Shown here one piece after another: positions 4,812 through 6,253 of a stretch of 6,253 bases of DNA. The first letter of the stretch is position 1. Each line of letters starts with the position of its first letter. The stretch covers positions 1 through 6,253 of the forward strand of contig JAEWFB010000215.1 of assembly GCA_023389095.1 (NCBI GenBank), in the 5' to 3' direction. The notes under the pieces are model-generated. The model saw only the letters and a list, made by a program, of their open reading frames with translations, did not search any database and was not told where the DNA came from. Made by a program: the position numbers and the translations under genes. Source of the DNA: Actinomycetes bacterium (GTDB taxonomy: Bacteria; Actinomycetota; Actinomycetes; Actinomycetales; Dermatophilaceae).

Positions 4812-6253
4812 TCAGCGGTGATCCCCGTCCTCGACAGCCTCGTGTGCCGCGGTGACGGCCTCGATGTCCGGGATCTCGTCGACGCGGGAGGTGCCCTTGA
4901 GCAGGGCGCGCGCGATGCCGGCGAGCAGGACGAGGCCCACGAGGATGCCGCCGACCCAGTAGATCGCGCCGTCGATCGGGTTGGCCGAGACGGCGATCTG
5001 TGCCGGCGTCCCGATGACGGTGCCGTCGGCGGTGGTGAGCCAGGCGCGGATCTCGGCCTTGCCGGCGGCGACCGCCGCGACCTCGACCTGGACGTTGGTC
5101 CGCGACGAGGGGCCGATGGTGATCGGCCCGGGATCGCTGACGACCTGGACCCGCGGGTTGGTGGGGGCCAGCCGCAGCCTCAGGTCGGTGACCTCGTAGT
5201 CGAGGCCGTTCTCGATGGTGATCCGGAGCGTGCCGTTCTCGGCGAGAAGGTTGACGGTGCTGCGGGGCTGCACGACCTTGAGGGCGCTCGTGGCGGCCCT
5301 GACGTCGGCGGTCACGGATGCCGACAGCACGCCCCAGCCCTGGGGGTTGTAGCGCCAGCGGGCGCTGGCGAGCTCGTCGAGCACCTCGCGGTACACCCGC
5401 TCGAACTCCGCACCGTTCGAGAGCACGGCCGCCACGGACAGGAGCGTCTCGCGCTGGTGGGCCATGTAGGCGAGGCGCCGGGCGTCGAGCACCGGGGGTG
5501 GGGCGGCCGGTGCGACGATGCCCGCGGGCTTCTCCTGCGGGGTGGCCTTGTCGCCCGCCGCGTCGGTGAGCAGGGCGGAGGCGTCGACGCCGTCGAGCCA
5601 GGGGGCGTCAGCGACCGCGCTGAGGAAGGCGGAGAGGGCGTTCGGGTCGGGGTCGTAGGTGCGCGGCGCCGTGACGAGGACCGACCGGGCGATCCCGGGA
5701 CGCTCGCCGAGCAGGACGAGCGACTCGGCGAGGAAGCGCTGCGTCGGCAGGACGGGGCTGGCGTCGGTGCGTTGGGGCAGCAGGGCCGAGAGGCGCGGGT
5801 CGTAGGTGAGCAGGCGCGTGCCGCCGGTGGCGACCCGCGCGGCGCTCGGCGTGTACGGCGAGTCGCCCGTGACGGCGTCGCGGTTGACGATGATGCCGGC
5901 CGCCTTCTTCACCGTCGTGCCGGACAGCAGCGTGCGGATGCCGGCCTCGCGCCCGGCCGGCAGGAGACCGTCGACCGGCCACACGACGTCGCCCCGCGCC
6001 GGTTGCCGGACGCGGGCGGCGACGGCCGAGCTGCGGCTGACGAGGTCGCGCACGACCGCGTTGGCGGGGTCGATGCCGACGGCTGCCGCGACGTCCGCGT
6101 CCGCGTAGGGCAGCGCCCAGAGCTCGCGGCCGCGCACGTCGGCGGCCAGGGCGTCGCCGAGGCGGGCGATGTCGCGGGCGGCGGCCGACGGGGTCGTGGG
6201 CTCGCTGCCCGGGTCGGTCGGCTGGTCGGACGGCTGGTCGCTCGGCTGGTCGG
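4812..6253 (-). CDS. DUF6049 family membrane-anchored extracytoplasmic protein, N-terminus cut by the window edge
   Basis: The reading frame is open to the right edge; 479 codons are visible, so the GTG at 6137 is internal, not the start. Family members are usually around 700-800 residues with a signal peptide that would lie outside the window. Visible parts: a DQPS-repeat linker (1-12), a segment with ELWALPYADADVAAA (43-57) typical of the family, an alpha/beta region to about 300, an Ig-like beta domain (about 332-425; STVNLLAENGTLRITIENGL onward), one membrane helix at about 430-452 (YWVGGILVGLVLLAGIARALL) and an acidic 26-residue cytoplasmic tail. In Mycobacterium the homologous gene (Rv3909) lies directly before mviN. 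Function is unknown; the fixed linkage to murJ suggests an envelope role. Here the next gene is the pseudokinase, 106 bp downstream. The family call rests on the motif, C-terminal topology and locus. Confidence 0.85.
   Translation of the reverse strand, partial: DQPSDQPSDQPTDPGSEPTTPSAAARDIARLGDALAADVRGRELWALPYADADVAAAVGIDPANAVVRDLVSRSSAVAARVRQPARGDVVWPVDGLLPAGREAGIRTLLSGTTVKKAAGIIVNRDAVTGDSPYTPSAARVATGGTRLLTYDPRLSALLPQRTDASPVLPTQRFLAESLVLLGERPGIARSVLVTAPRTYDPDPNALSAFLSAVADAPWLDGVDASALLTDAAGDKATPQEKPAGIVAPAAPPPVLDARRLAYMAHQRETLLSVAAVLSNGAEFERVYREVLDELASARWRYNPQGWGVLSASVTADVRAATSALKVVQPRSTVNLLAENGTLRITIENGLDYEVTDLRLRLAPTNPRVQVVSDPGPITIGPSSRTNVQVEVAAVAAGKAEIRAWLTTADGTVIGTPAQIAVSANPIDGAIYWVGGILVGLVLLAGIARALLKGTSRVDEIPDIEAVTAAHEAVEDGDHR
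6216..6251 (-). repeat. In-frame 12-bp tandem repeat encoding DQPS
   Basis: Three 12-bp units on the minus strand (6251-6240, 6239-6228, 6227-6216) share GACCAGCCG plus one variable codon and encode DQPS, DQPS, DQPT inside the DUF6049 protein. The two bases left at the window edge (CC) fit a further unit. The array makes a Pro/Ser/Asp-rich flexible linker and may vary in copy number between strains. Confidence 0.75.

Noticed and set aside
935..4855. A plus-strand open frame of 1306 codons running antisense across four genes.
   Set aside because: It is an antisense shadow of G/C-rich codons; its translation is Arg/Gly/Ala-rich low complexity with no recognisable domain, and the minus-strand frames under it give clear protein families.

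Overview
The window is very GC-rich (roughly 70% or more by eye) and densely coded. All five genes lie on the minus strand, so they are transcribed from the right edge towards position 1. Gene content and order match the conserved actinobacterial block DUF6049 / (murJ) / kinase-like protein / sigM / anti-sigma / trxB, which in many Actinobacteria lies close to the chromosomal origin. GTG starts, strong G/C third-position bias and the protein sequences suggest a Micrococcales-type actinomycete, perhaps an Intrasporangiaceae relative. That family assignment is an inference from impression, not from a search.

Right to left: 6253-4812 holds the C-terminal part of a membrane-anchored extracytoplasmic DUF6049-family protein. 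After a 106-bp gap, 4705-2618 encodes a transmembrane protein made of a catalytically dead protein kinase domain, a long Ala-rich linker, one membrane helix and an extracytoplasmic discoidin-like domain. This corresponds to the C-terminal half of the mycobacterial MviN (MurJ) fusion, but the MurJ flippase part is absent from the locus. One base later, 2616-2044 encodes the ECF sigma factor SigM. A 254-bp gap with a near-perfect SigM-type promoter and two sets of short tandem repeats precedes 1789-914, a single-pass membrane protein that is probably the anti-SigM factor and has an unusual His-rich N-terminus. A 170-bp gap with a SigR/SigH-type promoter precedes 743-1, the first 247 codons of thioredoxin reductase TrxB, which runs off the left edge.

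Taken together, the locus joins a cell-envelope module (DUF6049 protein, pseudokinase scaffold) to an envelope- or redox-responsive sigma/anti-sigma pair and to thiol homeostasis. The main points of interest are the two ECF-type promoters, which suggest that the anti-sigma gene is controlled by SigM and that trxB is controlled by a SigR/SigH-like factor; the pseudokinase standing free of MurJ; and the composition of the anti-sigma protein, which has a His-rich cytoplasmic tail, lacks the zinc anti-sigma motif and carries two extracytoplasmic cysteines. No RNA gene, mobile element, CRISPR array or convincing terminator was seen.
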